Source: UBA6168 sp965222975 (GTDB taxonomy: Bacteria > Bacteroidota > Bacteroidia > Chitinophagales > Saprospiraceae). Taken from it: DNA of 64,000 nt. Numbering within the stretch: the first letter of the stretch is position 1; each line of letters opens with the position of its first letter. Positions 44,688 to 54,010 of the stretch are shown here, one piece after another. The notes below the pieces were generated by a model. It did not search any database. It was given only the letters and a program-made list of their open reading frames with translations, and had not been told where the DNA came from. Where the stretch lies: assembly GCA_965222975.1 (NCBI GenBank), contig CBDCVJ010000078.1:1-64000 (forward strand), given 5' to 3'. The translations under genes were made by a program, and so were the position numbers.

Positions 44688-45296
44688 TTAAGCTGCACGG
44701 CGCAAAACAGCAGGCAGTCGTTTGCGGCGGATGCGGGCTTGCCTTGCCCACTTATAACGGAGTATTTCCAAAAAGCCCTGTAAACTGACCCGGCGCTCTG
44801 ACTGGAAAATAAATGTGCGCTTGCCGTTCACCTCATCCCGATGGATCAATTTCGACTTGGGGGTAATGCCATACAGCCTTGCCAACGAAGTCGAACAGGT
44901 GCCAAAAAGGATTTTCTCATTGGCAAAGCGCCTTAGCAAAAAAGCAAGGGACAGCCAGATGAAAGTGTTCAAAGAGGTGTTCCGCCTGAATTGGGAGCCT
45001 ATCCAAAAGCAAGTGATTTCCGTAAAACTTTCCACATTGCCAATGCTGTTGTACAAACCAGTCCGGGCATCGGTTTGAGCAAAAACCTCTAATGTCCTTA
45101 GAGCCTGTCCTTTACCGAGGATGAAGCCGCCAATCATCTGTCTCCTAAAATAAACCGCATACACTCTGTTGGCGGGGTTGTGGAGGTATTCATTTGGGAC
45201 GGGCAAACCTGAACATTTAAAATAGGCTTTGCCGTACTGATCCAATTGGGTCTTTTTTGCGAGTCGTTTAAAATAAGGGATGTTGATCATTTTCAT
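44688..45296 (-). CDS. Unknown protein, possibly GNAT-fold
   Basis: A 202-residue soluble protein with no signal peptide. The segment VYAVYFRRQMIGGFILGKG and the following strand/helix pattern (TEITCFWIGSQFRRNTSLNT, LSLAFLLRRFANEKILFGTC) recall a GNAT acyltransferase core, but the acetyl-CoA loop (R/Q-x-x-G-x-G/A) is not clear. The tail is strongly basic (KWARQARIRRKRLPAVLRRAA), which could bind nucleic acid or membranes. I cannot assign a function. Confidence 0.6.
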   Translation of the reverse strand: MKMINIPYFKRLAKKTQLDQYGKAYFKCSGLPVPNEYLHNPANRVYAVYFRRQMIGGFILGKGQALRTLEVFAQTDARTGLYNSIGNVESFTEITCFWIGSQFRRNTSLNTFIWLSLAFLLRRFANEKILFGTCSTSLARLYGITPKSKLIHRDEVNGKRTFIFQSERRVSLQGFLEILRYKWARQARIRRKRLPAVLRRAA

Positions 45297-45572
45297 TTGA
45301 AAGAAGATTTTAAGGTTAAAAAAATTGGTTTGTGCCTGGAATGTAGGTATAGCTCCTCTGGTACGGATAGGGTTACTTTCCGCTATGTTTTCATTTGATG
45401 TTCCAGAATTTTTTATCTGGTTTTTTCTACCTATTTGCCTTGGTGGAAAACGAGATTGTCTTTTTTTCGCACTGAGCTTCGGTCACCTTTTTCACATATT
45501 GACCACATCGCCATGCCACATTCAATTTCCTTTATGTAAGGTGGGGAAAAAAGGTTAATGGTATCCGATACC

Positions 45573-46106
45573 TTATTTTTGGACAACTTTATTTATTTTG
45601 CTTCTACATTGCTGTCTAAATAATTTAGGAGAAATCCCAAATTCCTTTTGAAAAATACGGGAGAAATAATTCGGGCAATTAAAACCGACTTCATAAGCTA
45701 TTTCCGAAACGTTCAAGCCCGTATATTCAAGCATTTCTGTCGCCTTGTGCAAACGGATTTTCCGAATAAAGGCAACAGGCGTGTAGCCCGTCTGGGATTT
45801 TAACCGCCTGTACATTTGCGTAGGACTCAAGCCAATGGCGCTGCTCAATTGTTTTTTCCCAAAACTGGAATCGTAAAGGTGTTTGTCAATTAAAATGGCC
45901 GCTTGTTTGGAGAGGTTGTCATGTTCCTCGTTTTCAATCACTTGCGGCTTTTTTTCCGAATTTTCCAAATCGTATTCATATTGATAGGCAACCTTTTCTT
46001 TTTTTTCATTATTTATTCTGAAAAAAAAGGCAATTTTCCCATTTAAGGAATTAGGATTTATTGAAGCCAAAGTGGCGTTTGTTGAATATTTTATTAATGT
46101 TTTCAT
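45573..46106 (-). CDS. Short AraC-type DNA-binding protein
   Basis: A 177-residue protein whose C-terminal 100 residues are an AraC/HTH_18 domain (KKQLSSAIGLSPTQMYRRLKSQ, NVSEIAYEVGFNCPNYFSRIFQKEFG). The roughly 65-residue N-terminus is short and Asn/Lys-rich and has no sensor domain. The C-terminal layout resembles the output domain of hybrid two-component proteins in Bacteroidota, so it may be a detached regulator. It has no adjacent operon partner. Confidence 0.88.
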   Translation of the reverse strand: MKTLIKYSTNATLASINPNSLNGKIAFFFRINNEKKEKVAYQYEYDLENSEKKPQVIENEEHDNLSKQAAILIDKHLYDSSFGKKQLSSAIGLSPTQMYRRLKSQTGYTPVAFIRKIRLHKATEMLEYTGLNVSEIAYEVGFNCPNYFSRIFQKEFGISPKLFRQQCRSKINKVVQK

Positions 46107-46130
46107 TTTAATAAATATACTGAACCATAA

Positions 46131-46229
46131 TAGGTTTTGTGCAAATGGGAAAATTGCTTTTAGCTGTTAGCCATTGGCTGTTGGCTAATAGCTAACAGCC
46201 AATGGCCAAAAGCATTTGCACAAAACCTA
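46131..46229. repeat. Nested palindrome with CCATTGGCTGTT arms
   Basis: Outer perfect 17-nt arms (TAGGTTTTGTGCAAATG at 46131-46147, complement at 46213-46229) enclose inner 13-nt arms GCCATTGGCTGTT (46170-46182) and 46194-46206. It lies just upstream of the AraC gene start at 46106. The construction parallels the 44.4-kb element. Confidence 0.88.
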
Positions 46230-46376
46230 AAGTGGTCGAGTATAGCTTGTCAAAAAAAAACCAAAATAATCAAGGTCATATATTTAATATAAATCGGAAA
46301 TCGCTTTAATTTCCAATAAACAACTTGCATTATTTTTTTTAAATTGAACCCTTTTATTTTAGTTTTTTAAAAATTC

Positions 46377-46578
46377 CTGATTGTAACGTTTTGCGTAGCT
46401 ATTAATAAAAGTGGTTTCGAATTTATAAATTTTGATAAATTCCCAGAGCGGCGGGGTTATTTTACCCCGCACTTCCAGCAAGATTTAAAAATTTGTGCTT
46501 GGATGCGGGGTAAAATAACCCCGCCGCTCTGGGAACTGCCTGAAATTTTTATAGAGCTACGCAAAATGTTACAATCAG
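46377..46578. repeat. 202-nt nested inverted repeat with GC-rich inner stem
   Basis: Outer 24-nt arms at 46377-46400 and 46555-46578 differ at one position. Inner arms at 46441-46471 and 46504-46534 are a perfect 31-nt inverted repeat rich in GC (GAGCGGCGGGG) inside an AT-rich region. It has no coding potential. The size and terminal arms resemble a MITE-like or transposon-derived element, but I could not see target-site duplications. Confidence 0.88.
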
Positions 46579-46753
46579 AAAAATTAATTAAAATGCAATA
46601 ATGGGTTCTCGGAAATTATAATTTGTAAATAATCATCAATCATTCAATTCACATGTTTGAAATTTCAGCTCTCCCATATTGCATCAACATTCACAGTTTC
46701 AAAAAAAAATTTCCTTTCTTTTTTTAATTTTTCAAAACCGTTTATCCGGTAAA

Positions 46754-46819
46754 AAAGAAGCAGAGAGGAGCATTTTTCCATTACGGTATTTCATCGGAAT
46801 AAAAAAACACTCCTCTGTT
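46754..46819 (-). terminator. Likely terminator of the second T9SS cargo gene
   Basis: On the minus strand, GGAACAGAGGAGTGTTTTTTT pairs imperfectly with AAAAATGCTCCTCTCTGC, followed by TTCTTTTTT. It lies 20 bases after the stop of the minus-strand gene. The rest of 46579-46753 is AT-rich with no gene. Confidence 0.5.
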
Positions 46820-46838
46820 CCACTCCTTGAATTACTAT

Positions 46839-49535
46839 TTAATTAATGATCAATTTTTCTGTCAGACGATAGCTTTCCGTCCCCAAAGTCATCAGGTACA
46901 TACCGCTTGGTAGATTGGTCAATTCGAGAGCAATAGAAGTTTGATTGGAAGCGACCGATTGGGCATGCACTACCTTTCCTCTCAAACCAGTTATGGTCAG
47001 GGTAGCTTGTTCTTTTAAATTTCCAAATTCAACTTTAAAGTTTCCGTTGCTCGGATTTGGAAAAATGATCATTTGCGCCAAGTCCTGTAGGGCAAATTCA
47101 TCGGCATTGGCCATGACTTCCGTAATGGAGATGCCAAACTCGCCAGCCGATCCGTTGTGACCGTCAACCATGACATAGTAAGTCTGCCCGTCTGTGAGAC
47201 CGTCCACTTCCATCCAACTGTCGAAATTAGTAAAGCAAGAAGCTGCTGGGCCATCGTCATTGGCTGCAATCAGATTATAAGCACTGAAGTCCCCACAATC
47301 GCTTGCTTCGAAAAGCGCAAGCTGTGTATTGAAATCGGCAAGGTCGCAGGTACTGATTTCCACATGGCCACTGGCCGGAGCCATGAAAGTGAACCAAACG
47401 GAATTGTTCACTTCATTGCCATTGTTTTCACACCAAGAGGTGGTGCAGTCATTAGCCACCGGAACAAGTAGTGCCTCTTCAGAATCAACAGTAGCATTCA
47501 CATTGGTAAAGCCGCTCTGCACTGTACCGTCAACAGGTAAGAATATAGCCGCACAAGCAGCATCATTGTTTGGCACATCGGCAAAATGGGCATTGAGCGT
47601 CACCCTTGATTCAATTTCAGGTTCATCGCCATCGCAAAGTGGATAGAGAAATAATTCGATACCATTATAATTAAGAATACTGGTGTTGGTTTGCTTGATA
47701 GTAATTATAACTCCATTAAGGCAATTTTGTGCCTGAACATTCAGGGAGACCCCGTCATCCGTGGCGCTGATGTTCTCACCAAAACCTTCAATGCTAGCAC
47801 CAGCCGTATTGGTAGCAGCGTCCACTTTGAGATGGTACGTGCGGTCTTCATCACTGAGATTACAGATAGACATTTCAAAAGTACCAGCCTCTCCAATAGG
47901 AATATTGTTCAAAGTGAATGATTGGGTACCATCGGCGAAAGTTAAGTCAGGCATGTCGAGTTGATAACCGCCTTCATAGGGGCAGCTCGATTGAGATCCT
48001 TCTTCCAACTTGAAAACCGGTGTACCAAACACCCCATCACTATAAATGCCCACGTTGAATTGGTCGCCCACGTCATTATCTGCTAAGGAATAGCCTAATG
48101 TATTTGTACTGGCATTGGTGGAAGAAGTGGTGCTGCCCATTTCTGTGCGGGTCCGAACTTGAAAACCACCGGAAGCACCGCTGCCCCCCACTTCCACGCC
48201 AACTTCCACACCAACACTTGCTTCGATGTAGAGGTTCATGTCTATGGTTTTCACTTGACTGATAGAAGAGGTCATATTGTACTCATGCGGAGTACCTCCA
48301 CTAAAAGATTTGGTTTCGGCAAAATCCGCACTGGCCTTGATCTCCTCATTGATATTGACAAACTTCTGCCAAACCTCCAACTGATCTTTCGCCTCCTGTT
48401 TTACCTCAGCATCACTCGAAGATGTGTCGGCCACAAGGTCAGGAATAAGGGTATTCAGAATATGCTCTTCCGTGTACATGAAAGTGGATTCCGTATCAAG
48501 AGGGGCAAAAACCAATGTTTTGGTATGGGTTACGGAATCGCAGTCGTCAAATCTCACCTTGTGAAGAATCCCGTACTGATAGGTCGTAACTGACCCAATA
48601 TAGACATCCCCTTTACTCCCTGTCAGATCAGCATTACCCTCGTCGGTGCTAAAGCGGTCAGTGGTGGTCAGGCACATTTCATACTCACTTGCTGAAGTGA
48701 CGTTAACGCCCATTTCCAGACTCGCCGAAAATTCGGCATAGGCCTCATAGTCCGTTTGTACGATAAGACCTACCGACCCCTTTGCACCGAGTTTGACCGA
48801 GCCATATACATTGTTCGAAGCATCGACAGCGAGGCTCATACCATGTCCCCTGCAAATTTGCGTCTCCTCTTCGATATAAGAATAACTGCCATCACCAGGC
48901 GGGTCTCGGAGGATAAACTGTGGCAGTTGGGGCGTCGTGGTAGTCCATAAGCTACTGGTCTCCATAACATCACCTACTACGACCAACCGGGTAGCTGCTT
49001 GTTTGTATATGTCTGATTGGTTAGAGTTATAGTAGGTTATTTTTACCAGTTCACTGTTTTTAAAGGCATCATATAAAACGTCCTCAGCAGGTAATGTAAA
49101 ATTTGACACAGCCGTGTGATGACCCAGTAAGGTGAATGAGTGCTTGGTGATATCTAACCATACCGTTACCCCGCTTCCGAATTCGACATGTACCTTATCG
49201 TAAAGGTTGTCATATTCGGTTGATGGAAGCGTAAATTCGATTTTTACCGAATATAGTTGCTTTTTATTCACCGAAAACCAATTGTGGGGCTCATCATTCA
49301 ATTCATTAAACTGAGACGAAGTAACTTCACTACCAATCCCATTGTTCATTTTCATCTGGTTCTTATTTTCATCCGGCGGGCAGCTGCTACTGATATTACT
49401 TCCTTCAATTTCTAAACAAATTTTATTAATACTTCCATTTACAACCTGCGTTACGCATCTTTTTTGCCCAAAAGATTGAATACTAAAACATAGGCATATT
49501 GCCCAAATCAAAAAAGTGTAAATTGTTTGTTTCAT
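46839..49535 (-). CDS. Large secreted T9SS cargo with unusual beta-rich middle
   Basis: An 898-residue exported protein with signal peptide MKQTIYTFLIWAICLCFSIQ; the start at 49535 is preferred over an in-frame Met at 49664. A region from about 190 to 600 is rich in Ser, Thr, Gly and Val (YTEEHILNTLIPDL, ASVGVEVGVEVGGSGASGG, FGTPVFKLEEGSQSSCPYEG) and recalls repeats in very large bacterial surface proteins, but I cannot name a domain. A PPC-like domain follows (about 660-810, NSVWFTFMAPASGHVEISTC, GQTYYVMVDGHNG), then a T9SS sorting domain (IIFPNPSNGNFKVEFGN, LPSGMYLMTLGT). It is probably a surface or secreted binding protein or hydrolase accessory. Confidence 0.82.
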   Translation of the reverse strand: MKQTIYTFLIWAICLCFSIQSFGQKRCVTQVVNGSINKICLEIEGSNISSSCPPDENKNQMKMNNGIGSEVTSSQFNELNDEPHNWFSVNKKQLYSVKIEFTLPSTEYDNLYDKVHVEFGSGVTVWLDITKHSFTLLGHHTAVSNFTLPAEDVLYDAFKNSELVKITYYNSNQSDIYKQAATRLVVVGDVMETSSLWTTTTPQLPQFILRDPPGDGSYSYIEEETQICRGHGMSLAVDASNNVYGSVKLGAKGSVGLIVQTDYEAYAEFSASLEMGVNVTSASEYEMCLTTTDRFSTDEGNADLTGSKGDVYIGSVTTYQYGILHKVRFDDCDSVTHTKTLVFAPLDTESTFMYTEEHILNTLIPDLVADTSSSDAEVKQEAKDQLEVWQKFVNINEEIKASADFAETKSFSGGTPHEYNMTSSISQVKTIDMNLYIEASVGVEVGVEVGGSGASGGFQVRTRTEMGSTTSSTNASTNTLGYSLADNDVGDQFNVGIYSDGVFGTPVFKLEEGSQSSCPYEGGYQLDMPDLTFADGTQSFTLNNIPIGEAGTFEMSICNLSDEDRTYHLKVDAATNTAGASIEGFGENISATDDGVSLNVQAQNCLNGVIITIKQTNTSILNYNGIELFLYPLCDGDEPEIESRVTLNAHFADVPNNDAACAAIFLPVDGTVQSGFTNVNATVDSEEALLVPVANDCTTSWCENNGNEVNNSVWFTFMAPASGHVEISTCDLADFNTQLALFEASDCGDFSAYNLIAANDDGPAASCFTNFDSWMEVDGLTDGQTYYVMVDGHNGSAGEFGISITEVMANADEFALQDLAQMIIFPNPSNGNFKVEFGNLKEQATLTITGLRGKVVHAQSVASNQTSIALELTNLPSGMYLMTLGTESYRLTEKLIIN

Positions 49536-50016
49536 ATTGGTAAAGTTTTTTTGAAAAGTGAAAAAAGGATGGCTCCCATTGGTGCTTTGAGGAAGATGGA
49601 ATGTTTTCATGATGCAGTTTTTTAAAAGTGAAAAAATGAGTTTGCTATTCTTGTTTTCATGCAATAATATACTTGTGGGGAAGGCAGCGCCTTACACCGT
49701 ATTTTCAGTGGATTAACTAAAATGTTTGGATTGTTGTTAGGTAAGAGGGGGCGTGGGAAAAGTCAAAAATGATTGTTGATTCAATTGACTTTTCCATTTA
49801 TCTGAATTGCATAACAAAGATAGGAGCGGAGTATTTTCGAGGCAAAGACAAATTCAGTATTAAATCAGGATATTTTTTTTAAAATATCATTTTTAAATAA
49901 TTAAATTTCAATGACTTATATCGTTTTTTAATCCGGTATAAAATTATTATTTTTCGGGCGTCAAACTTTCGAAAATCACAATTTCGGGGGATAAACATCA
50001 CCCATAATCTTCACGA
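49536..50016. other. Divergent intergenic region, no supported gene
   Basis: AT-rich, 481 bases, between the T9SS cargo (minus) and the protein at 50017 (plus). It should hold promoters for both. I found no long inverted repeat and no clear consensus promoter. Confidence 0.5.
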
Positions 50017-51441
50017 ATGAACAACAGTAAACTCACCCGCACCCTCCAAACCCTCAATCCCGCAGAACTCAAACGTCTACTCCAGTTCCTCAAGTCACCC
50101 TTTTACAATGCCAACCCAAACATTGTCAACCTCTACCTGCTCCTCCGCACCTACCACCCTGCCTTCGATTCACCAAAATTGGCCAAAGAAAAGGCATTTA
50201 AAAAACTCTTCCCCAACCGCCCTTACGATCACAAAAAACTACTCAACCTGATGTCGGACTTTACCGCCTTGCTGGAAAAATATTTGACCGTGCTGCAATT
50301 GGAAAAGGAGGAACTGGAACAAAAAAAATTATTGATACGGGCGTATGCAGGGCGGCCGGATTGTTATGCAGCTTTTGAAAAAAAGGTGTGGGAATTGGAT
50401 GGGGCATTGGATGCTTTGCCATATCGGGATGAGATTTATTTTTTTGAAAAAAAAGAGTTGAATTTGCTTTATTATGGACATCCGGATACGAGTAAAACAT
50501 TGGATAAAAAAAATACTTTACAAATCGCCATTGATAATTTTGGAGCATATAAAAAATTTGTAGATATAAAATTGAAATGCGCCAGCAATGCGGTGGCCAA
50601 TACTTTTCGAAGTAAAAAAACGACAGCTGAAATAGGTGGCAATATTTTATTTAAAAACCCATTATTTATTTTGTATAAAAAACTGGAACTATTCCAACGC
50701 ACGAAAGAGGCTTCCAATTTAAATGAACTAATTAACTACTTTATTGAACATATCTCATTGTTGAGAAATGACGACCGGGAATATATTTTGAAAATGTTGC
50801 TCAACAGCACCAACCGAAAGATCAATGAAGGCAAAACCGAATTTATTCCTGTCAGCTTTGAACTATACAAAACAGGGTTACAAAATGATTGTCTAATTTC
50901 TTTTGGAAAAATGACCGAAAATACATTCCAAAATATTGTTACTGGTGGAACTAAATGTAGAGAATTTGAATGGACAAAAAAATTCATAAAGACTTATAAA
51001 AGTACTCTGGACACGATTGTAAGAGAAGATACTATTGCAATAAGCTTGGCGCAGTTGCATTTTGAAAAAAAAGAATTTAATATATCAATTGAGGTGTTAA
51101 ACCATAACTTTCAGAATTCATTTATTAGACTTAAATCAAAAGCCATGATGGTGAGGGCTTGGTTTGAATTATTTTGCAAAGAAGAAAGTTATTCGGAGTT
51201 GGTATTAGCTCAATTGGATGCTTTCGAAAAATATGTTAGGAGAGATAAGACATTGACTATTAAACTTTCATCCGCTTACCTTAAATTTATTTCTATCACA
51301 AAAAAATTGGTGAACAAGAGGTGGGAGAGAAATTTTATATTTGAACTTGAAAAAGAAATAAAAAAAGAAGCTAATCTAGTCTTAAAAGGCTGGCTATTAG
51401 AAAAAGTAAGTTTATATCAAAAGAAAAAGGGACTACCATGA
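50017..51441 (+). CDS. Large helical cytoplasmic protein of unknown function
   Basis: A 474-residue protein without a signal or membrane segments, very rich in Leu, Lys and Glu. The N-terminus (LTRTLQTLNPAELKRLLQFLKSPFYNANPNIVNLYLLLRT is its first helical block, residues 4-43) resembles a conserved opening found in large Bacteroidota paralogue groups, as far as I recall. The rest looks like a helical repeat array, but no TPR consensus is clear. Codon use shifts to AT-rich in the second half. I cannot assign a function. Confidence 0.72.
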   Translation: MNNSKLTRTLQTLNPAELKRLLQFLKSPFYNANPNIVNLYLLLRTYHPAFDSPKLAKEKAFKKLFPNRPYDHKKLLNLMSDFTALLEKYLTVLQLEKEELEQKKLLIRAYAGRPDCYAAFEKKVWELDGALDALPYRDEIYFFEKKELNLLYYGHPDTSKTLDKKNTLQIAIDNFGAYKKFVDIKLKCASNAVANTFRSKKTTAEIGGNILFKNPLFILYKKLELFQRTKEASNLNELINYFIEHISLLRNDDREYILKMLLNSTNRKINEGKTEFIPVSFELYKTGLQNDCLISFGKMTENTFQNIVTGGTKCREFEWTKKFIKTYKSTLDTIVREDTIAISLAQLHFEKKEFNISIEVLNHNFQNSFIRLKSKAMMVRAWFELFCKEESYSELVLAQLDAFEKYVRRDKTLTIKLSSAYLKFISITKKLVNKRWERNFIFELEKEIKKEANLVLKGWLLEKVSLYQKKKGLP

Positions 51442-51482
51442 TTCTTTCTGGCAGCCCCTTGGTGGATTTTAGGAATTCCTCC

Positions 51483-51824
51483 CTATGCTACGATCACCTC
51501 TTCAACAATAATCGAACTCACCCCACCACCACAAACCGTATAAAAATAAAACTGGTACGTCCCTGCCGAAAGCCCAGTAAAAGAAATGTTAGATACACTT
51601 GTCGAATACTCTGTACCCGTCTGCCCATTCCTCGCATAGTACACTTGATACAAAGGTGAAGTACAGCCGCAGTCGTCCCAATCGAAACTGACCGAGCTAC
51701 TGGCCTGGAAAGTTTTGGTGACGTTTGCTGGGGGAGGGCATTCGGTCTGTGCTGTGTTTTCAGGGCTGGTGAAAGCGAAACAAAGAGGCAGAATAAGGAC
51801 GATTAAAAAATGGATTGTTTTCAT
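51483..51824 (-). CDS. Small secreted Fn3-like protein
   Basis: A 113-residue exported protein with signal peptide MKTIHFLIVLILPLCFAF. The mature part resembles one fibronectin type III domain (CPPPANVTKTFQASSSVSFDW, YQVYYARNGQTG, FTGLSAGTYQFYFYTVC), with Cys pairs in DDCGCTS and TVCGGG. The final VEEVIVA is a bare strand, with no T9SS sorting domain. Possible role as a surface adhesin or binding module. It converges on the gene at 50017. Confidence 0.65.
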   Translation of the reverse strand: MKTIHFLIVLILPLCFAFTSPENTAQTECPPPANVTKTFQASSSVSFDWDDCGCTSPLYQVYYARNGQTGTEYSTSVSNISFTGLSAGTYQFYFYTVCGGGVSSIIVEEVIVA

Positions 51825-52103
51825 TTGGAAAAAGATTTTGGGCATACCTATGACCGTGCCACAGGTGTGCAGTTGATTAAAAATTTGGGTTTGAAAAATT
51901 CCGTTAAGCGCTTATGGAAGAACTGGTAATCAAGGGTTAAAATCCCCATCATTGATTACGGCACAAAGATGGGCGCAGGGACAGGTTTTGCCCTTGCATT
52001 TATCTTGCATCGGCTTGGATAAATATTGGATTTCGGGCGGCGGATGGCCCGAATGCATACCTGTGACAATCAATGAGTTGTAATGTATTGCCCCGTCTGC
52101 CGT

Positions 52104-53255
52104 TCAATGGTTCTCAATCAGCTTACCAATAATGCTATCCAACTGATCTTGATACCGTTCGACATGATCTTCCCCGGCATTGTACAGGGCTTGCAAATTG
52201 TCGGGGCACACATCGTCCATGCCAGAAGAGGCCGTTCCAGAACTGGGTTCTATGCGATAGAAATTCCGGTCGGCCTCGTCCTTGATGGTTTTGTACATCA
52301 TCTTCAATTGGTGGTTGACCGTTTCTGCATTGCCGGACATCAACATATCCATGACGGGCATGGCCCAGCCCAGCGCCCCCCGGTCTTTCATTTTCCGGTA
52401 GAGGTATGGTTTTTCCGAACTCCCCGTTCCAATGGATACGATCATCATGTCCTTGGCGGAAGGGCAATCCGCTTTCCCTGAAAGTCCAAGATCAGAAGCA
52501 AAGGCCATTCTGCGGACTTCCGAATAAGCGCACAGGGAAGGGTTATTGGCAAACAACCCGCCGTCCACCAGCACATAGGATTTTCTTCCCTTTTGGGGCC
52601 TGATTTTTACAGGCTCAAAATATACGGGGGCAGCGGAAGTGGCCCGTGCAGCCTCCCATAAATTGAAATCAAAACAGCCATCCCGTTTCGCTTTTTCGCT
52701 GGTCAGGAACATGGCCCTCCGTTTTTCAATATCATAAGAGGTGAGCATACAGGGCTTGAGCGTCTGGCTCAACAAAGTGTTTTCTCCCAACTGTTCTTGC
52801 AGTTTCTTTTCCAGAAATTCAGCTTTGTAAATTTCATCGGCCAGCCCACCCGCAGTCAGGAACTTCCTCGACAGGGAGGCATTGAAAATATCCCTCCCGT
52901 GGTCGAGGTAAAGACGAAGCCCTTCTTCTGCTGTCATAGCAGGGCGCTTGTTTTCATCTGGTGTCAAATAAATACAGGTTAAAATACCGCCAGTGCTGGT
53001 ACCGGCAAAAAAGTCAAAATAGTCGCTCAGCCGGGCATCTGGGTTATTGGTTCTTTTTTGCAATTCCTTTTCCACATATGCCAAAATAGTAGCTGGGATA
53101 ATGCCCCTGATCCCTCCACCATCAATGGACAGAACCCTAATTTTTTTCTTTTTGGCCGGGGCCGTTTGTTCTGCTCCATTGATTTTTGAATGTACTACTT
53201 GCAATGGGGAAGGAGTCGAAACGATTGTTTTATTATGGGCTTGAAGATTTTGCAT
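52104..53255 (-). CDS. Patatin-like phospholipase
   Basis: A 383-residue lipid acyl hydrolase of the patatin family. Visible are the oxyanion-hole loop DGGGIRG, the nucleophile elbow GTSTGG and the catalytic Asp in VDGGLFANNPS, giving a complete Ser-Asp dyad. The overall layout is nearer to plant patatin/cPLA2-like proteins than to RssA. There is no signal peptide; the start at 53255 is chosen because the upstream extension is low-complexity. Substrate is probably membrane phospholipid or a storage lipid. It has no same-strand operon partner close by. Confidence 0.93.
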   Translation of the reverse strand: MQNLQAHNKTIVSTPSPLQVVHSKINGAEQTAPAKKKKIRVLSIDGGGIRGIIPATILAYVEKELQKRTNNPDARLSDYFDFFAGTSTGGILTCIYLTPDENKRPAMTAEEGLRLYLDHGRDIFNASLSRKFLTAGGLADEIYKAEFLEKKLQEQLGENTLLSQTLKPCMLTSYDIEKRRAMFLTSEKAKRDGCFDFNLWEAARATSAAPVYFEPVKIRPQKGRKSYVLVDGGLFANNPSLCAYSEVRRMAFASDLGLSGKADCPSAKDMMIVSIGTGSSEKPYLYRKMKDRGALGWAMPVMDMLMSGNAETVNHQLKMMYKTIKDEADRNFYRIEPSSGTASSGMDDVCPDNLQALYNAGEDHVERYQDQLDSIIGKLIENH

Positions 53256-54010
53256 GATTAGTTGTTTTTGGTTTGGTTTTAATTGTGATTTCGTTGCATT
53301 GATAGGAGGGGGAGGCAAGAGGTTACCCTGTGGTGAGAATTTTTTTAACTTTTTTGAAATAAATAGAGAACCTGTATTACCTTGGAGCATTCAAATATTT
53401 CAACCGATCAATTTTTTTCGGGCATTTCAACTTTCTGTTTGTATCCGTTTTATTGAAAATTATATTTCCATTATAAGCCTTGTTGACCCGTTCGTTTTAC
53501 CGTTTAATAATTCATGACCAACCGTTCTTGGTTCATAGGGCATTGGCCAGGTCAGTAGGAATTAGGTTTTGGAAAACGTTTCAATAAAAAACCACCATTT
53601 TTTTCCTTATAAAAAATATCTCAATAAAATTGATTTTCAACATTTTACAAAACAAAACCAAAAATAAAAACCTGGTTATGCCCCAAATTTGTCCTTGCAC
53701 AAAAAAAACACGGGAAATACTTTTGAAATAAATTAGATAATAACACAACAGCGAAGCAATGCTGTTTGGCCTCTTAAAATGACAACTGCTCTCCAAGCAA
53801 AATTGACAGCCTCTAAAAACTTTTCATGCAAATAAAATAACCCATGACTTGGCCGATTGTATTTTATCTCCCACTCAAAAAAAAGAAAAACAGGAAGGGT
53901 AGCTTATGGGGATTCCCACGCTGTCCATATCCGTGATTAATTTTTTACAAACCTGGCTCAGAAAAAATGAGCATGCTTGTTTTTGTGAACCGAAAAAAAA
54001 GCAAACCAAA
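53256..54010. other. 755-base AT-rich intergenic region
   Basis: No gene is supported between the patatin and the small charged protein. It contains A/T homopolymer runs and no long inverted repeat. Promoters of two divergent genes should be here. Confidence 0.5.

Noticed and set aside
45325..45558. 77-codon plus-strand open frame between 44688-45296 and the AraC gene
   Set aside because: Composition and lack of any motif suggest chance; the hydrophobic character is due to T-rich DNA.
46377..46578. Intrinsic terminator for neighbouring genes
   Set aside because: Both arms are far longer than needed, no T tract follows, and the nearest minus-strand gene upstream starts well away, so a mobile or structural element fits better.
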